A program made the position numbers and the translations under genes. This document shows, one piece after another, positions 4,630-6,589 of a DNA stretch of 6,589 bases; within the stretch, counting starts at the first letter, position 1; every line of letters begins with the position of its first letter. The notes under the pieces are model-generated. The model did no database searches and was not told the DNA's origin. It was given only the letters and a program-made list of their open reading frames with translations. This DNA is from Methanosarcinales archaeon (lineage in GTDB: Archaea; Halobacteriota; Methanosarcinia; Methanosarcinales; Methanogasteraceae): positions 1-6,589 of the forward strand of contig DAOWIV010000280.1 of the NCBI GenBank assembly GCA_030640725.1. Direction: 5' to 3'.

Positions 4630-6141
4630 TTAGTTCCGCCTTCGCAGCAGATACGCTACAGCCATAAGCCCACCGAGTGCCGGTACAATCCCGAAACCGG
4701 GTGTTGCAGCTTCGCCTTCCGCGGTACTTGCCTCTGCCTGCGCCTCTACCCGGCTCTTTGCCGAAAAATCGGCAAGATTCAGACTCTCGCCCGGTTTTGT
4801 TGCGCTGATCAGGTTTCCTGATGTGTCCGTCTCGACCTCGTATCCGAGTGCCTCAAAGTCGATCACGTGGTCTTCGTGGCAGTCCACGCACGTCAGCGCC
4901 TCGCGCTTTGGCGAGACCCCATGGAAGAGTCCCAGGTACCGTGCGGTGTCCACGTACTGGACCGGGTCGTAGATCTTGCCCGTCGCTACAAAGATCGCCT
5001 GAGTCATGTTGCCCGTCTCCTTAACAGTCCTATGCCTGTACGGCAGCAGGTGCGTACCATCCCATGACTGTCTGCCCCGATGAAACCTTGCTGCGTAGAT
5101 CTTTGATGCAGGATCACCGATTTCGCCAACGGGCTTTGCCATCATCACGGCACCATCATCACCACGTACAACCGGATCTGCGAGATCAACGATCTCAGAC
5201 ATCCGGTTCCACCAGACATGAATCGGTGCAGGATTGCTCTCGCGAACGGTCGTCAGGTGATACAGGTTTCCCTCGCCAAGATACGTGTGTTCCCAGTCGC
5301 GGGACATCTCGACAGTCTGCACCTTGCCATACGCTGTGACGTGGCATGCGGTGCAGTAGAGCCGATCCGTGTGCTTGTTGTACATCGAACCCTCTGTGTG
5401 AGGCTCTCTGCCATGACATCTTCTGTCGTCACAGGTGACCGGGACATCGGTATCATCGATACGCATGTCCATGCCCCTGCCGGATACATGATGATTCACG
5501 AACGTGTGACAGTCCTGACATGCCATGCCAGTACTCATGTGAACATCGAGGTCTCGTGGGACCTCTACTGCACCCATCACAAGTTCGAGATTGCCCCGCT
5601 TGTTATTGTCGCCACCACTCGCCAGTGCATGGCAGCGCAGACACATCTCACGCGTCGGCGGTCCGACATTCCGGGCTGCTGCCGTCGCATCAATCGACGG
5701 ATCAGGACCTGACGCGGTCTTCTTGTAGTTCGGTGCGTGACAGATCAGGCAGTCGATCTTCCCAATCGAAAAATCGTATTCGGGTAAGCCATAGCCAGCG
5801 TGACACTTACCACACAGGGCTTCATTAGATTTCACGGCGATGCAGAAATCGTTTATACCAACAAGTTTGCCTGTCGGTTCGCCTTCCTTTCCGACAACGT
5901 GTGTCGCCTCGCCCATCCACGTGTTATGGACCGACGTTACGAAATCCTCGCCTTCCTGCTGGTGGCACGCAAGACAGGTCTCGGCACCCTGGTACTCATC
6001 GATTCCGGCGTGTGCCCCTTCATTCACAGCCGCTACAACCGGCACCGTCAATGCGATCAGCAGGCAGGAAACAAGAGCAATCGAGAACCTCGCCGCTGTC
6101 GATGGTCCCGTACATCGATGGGTCATATTTTGCATATTCAT
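4630..6141 (-). CDS. Octaheme c-type cytochrome, tetrathionate reductase-like, PGF-CTERM
   Basis: This exported 503-aa multiheme cytochrome is probably surface-anchored. A signal peptide covers about residues 1-38 (hydrophobic 18-37, VVAA cleavage region). Seven CxxCH motifs lie at 56, 110, 131, 167, 208, 263 and 418. A CX4CH (CDDRRCH) at 237-243 makes eight likely hemes. The stretch around residues 96-135 (NDFC...SNEALCGKCHAGYG...IDCLICH) and DVHMSTGMACQDCH match the octaheme tetrathionate reductase-like family. A heme-free region (268-417) precedes the last heme. The C-terminus, TPGFGIVPALGGLMAVAYLL-RRRN (480-503), is a PGF-CTERM archaeosortase signal: PGF, one helix, basic end. The start is the ATG at 6141 with GGAG 9 nt upstream. 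It may be an extracytoplasmic electron conduit or an oxyanion reductase. The direction and partner are not visible. Confidence 0.92.
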   Translation of the reverse strand: MNMQNMTHRCTGPSTAARFSIALVSCLLIALTVPVVAAVNEGAHAGIDEYQGAETCLACHQQEGEDFVTSVHNTWMGEATHVVGKEGEPTGKLVGINDFCIAVKSNEALCGKCHAGYGLPEYDFSIGKIDCLICHAPNYKKTASGPDPSIDATAAARNVGPPTREMCLRCHALASGGDNNKRGNLELVMGAVEVPRDLDVHMSTGMACQDCHTFVNHHVSGRGMDMRIDDTDVPVTCDDRRCHGREPHTEGSMYNKHTDRLYCTACHVTAYGKVQTVEMSRDWEHTYLGEGNLYHLTTVRESNPAPIHVWWNRMSEIVDLADPVVRGDDGAVMMAKPVGEIGDPASKIYAARFHRGRQSWDGTHLLPYRHRTVKETGNMTQAIFVATGKIYDPVQYVDTARYLGLFHGVSPKREALTCVDCHEDHVIDFEALGYEVETDTSGNLISATKPGESLNLADFSAKSRVEAQAEASTAEGEAATPGFGIVPALGGLMAVAYLLRRRN

Positions 6142-6217
6142 CGCCTATTTCTCCTTCGTATATCAGCGCAGACGTTACGACTTTAGTCATTGTATCTACG
6201 TTATACATAATCTTGTT

Positions 6218-6232
6218 ACTATAAACTACTTT
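6218..6232 (-). promoter_or_regulatory. Probable BRE/TATA promoter of the cytochrome gene
   Basis: The minus strand reads AAAGTAG-TTTATAGT, a BRE-like block plus TATA box (6218-6225). It predicts a transcript start near 6196 and a leader of about 55 nt. A second, weaker candidate (TTATGTATAACG, 6199-6210) would give a leader near 37 nt. With 130 bp between the cupin stop and this gene, a private promoter is plausible. Confidence 0.5.
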
Positions 6233-6271
6233 AATCTTTGCGGCATTTGCGGTCACAGCACCCGCGTCTTC

Positions 6272-6589
6272 TCATTCGGTCCCGGCATCTTCCCAGGCAA
6301 GAAATCGAAACATCGAGTCGCTTTCATTCGTCAGACGGTGCGGAATTCGTGCAAGGTTCTCGATGAGTGTATCTGCCACAACCTCCTGTTGCTCGCCACT
6401 GGTCTTGACGATGCCACGCTCTTCAAGCACAAAAAAGATGCTACCGGGGATTGCGTGGAGTTTTAGCGCCTCGCCGGGCTGCAACGTGATGTGTACTGCC
6501 TGCGCATCCGGGGTGTCATGAATCATCGACGCATGAACGCCATGCGGGTTTGGGGATACAGGTGCGCTTCTTGCATCGACGATCTTCAT
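6272..6589 (-). CDS. Small cupin-domain protein
   Basis: This 105-aa single-domain cupin starts on the last bases of the window. The start ATG (6587-6589) fits the family's usual beginning (MKIVDARSAPVSPNPHGV), so it is probably complete, but its ribosome site and upstream neighbour are not visible. Cupin motif 1 is seen at 36-61 (LQPGEALKLHAIPG...FFVLEERGIV) with a single His (H45) in place of the classic HxH. Motif 2 is at 82-95 (IPHRLTNESD, H84). Small cupins of this type in archaea may bind a metal and sense or bind a small molecule; the substrate is unknown. The missing second His could weaken metal binding. It lies upstream of the cytochrome on the same strand, 130 bp away. Confidence 0.85.
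   Translation of the reverse strand: MKIVDARSAPVSPNPHGVHASMIHDTPDAQAVHITLQPGEALKLHAIPGSIFFVLEERGIVKTSGEQQEVVADTLIENLARIPHRLTNESDSMFRFLAWEDAGTE

Noticed and set aside
6020..6256. 78-codon minus-strand frame overlapping the cytochrome start
   Set aside because: It shares bases with the cytochrome signal-peptide region in another frame, and the candidate TATA box lies inside it. There is no family signal.
5840..6466. 208-codon plus-strand open frame across the cytochrome start, the gap and the cupin
   Set aside because: It is antisense to a signal peptide, heme motifs and a cupin domain. There is no recognisable protein.

Overview
The window looks like chromosomal DNA from a cytochrome-rich, F420-using archaeon of the Methanosarcinales / anaerobic methane- or alkane-oxidising type (ANME or GoM-Arc1-like). 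This is inference. It rests on an F420-dependent siroheme reductase (Fsr family), a multiheme c-type cytochrome with a PGF-CTERM archaeal surface-sorting tail, an archaeal DUF302-type membrane protein start, and archaeal TATA/BRE-like promoters. There is no rRNA or marker gene, so the lineage cannot be fixed further.

Layout. (1) 1-321 carries no intact gene. It holds a decayed fragment of a second fsr copy (173-302, minus). (2) 322-2573 (minus) is a two-gene operon: fsr (642 aa), then a small Cys-rich CGGC-domain protein coupled to it by an ATGA overlap. (3) 2574-2711 is a compact divergent promoter region with two facing TATA boxes and a palindrome between them. (4) 2712-3638 (plus) encodes an Lrp/AsnC-type regulator with a Cys-containing N-terminal extension, then a 119-aa protein resembling only the C-terminal Zn-finger/glycyl-radical end of anaerobic ribonucleotide reductase. 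(5) 3707-4480 (minus) holds a 56-aa membrane peptide that matches the start of a DUF302 protein and stops early, followed in the same reading frame by a flavodoxin. The flavodoxin's last codons form a perfect hairpin. (6) 4481-4629 contains a clear hairpin plus T-tract terminator serving (7) an octaheme cytochrome (4630-6141, minus) of the octaheme tetrathionate reductase-like type. (8) A small cupin (6272-6589, minus) starts exactly at the right edge.

How the genes may work together. Almost every protein here is a redox or metal protein: a siroheme/Fe-S reductase fed by F420H2, a Cys-rich CGGC protein, a flavodoxin, an extracytoplasmic multiheme cytochrome, and a regulator with seven cysteines. 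Fsr enzymes reduce sulfite to sulfide in methanogens, and an ANME homologue has been reported to prefer nitrite, so the fsr-CGGC operon is most simply an oxyanion reduction or detoxification unit. The divergent regulator is the obvious candidate to control it. The flavodoxin and cytochrome units appear to be separate transcription units, and a functional link to fsr is only suggested by proximity. I see no CRISPR array, tRNA, IS element or phage gene.
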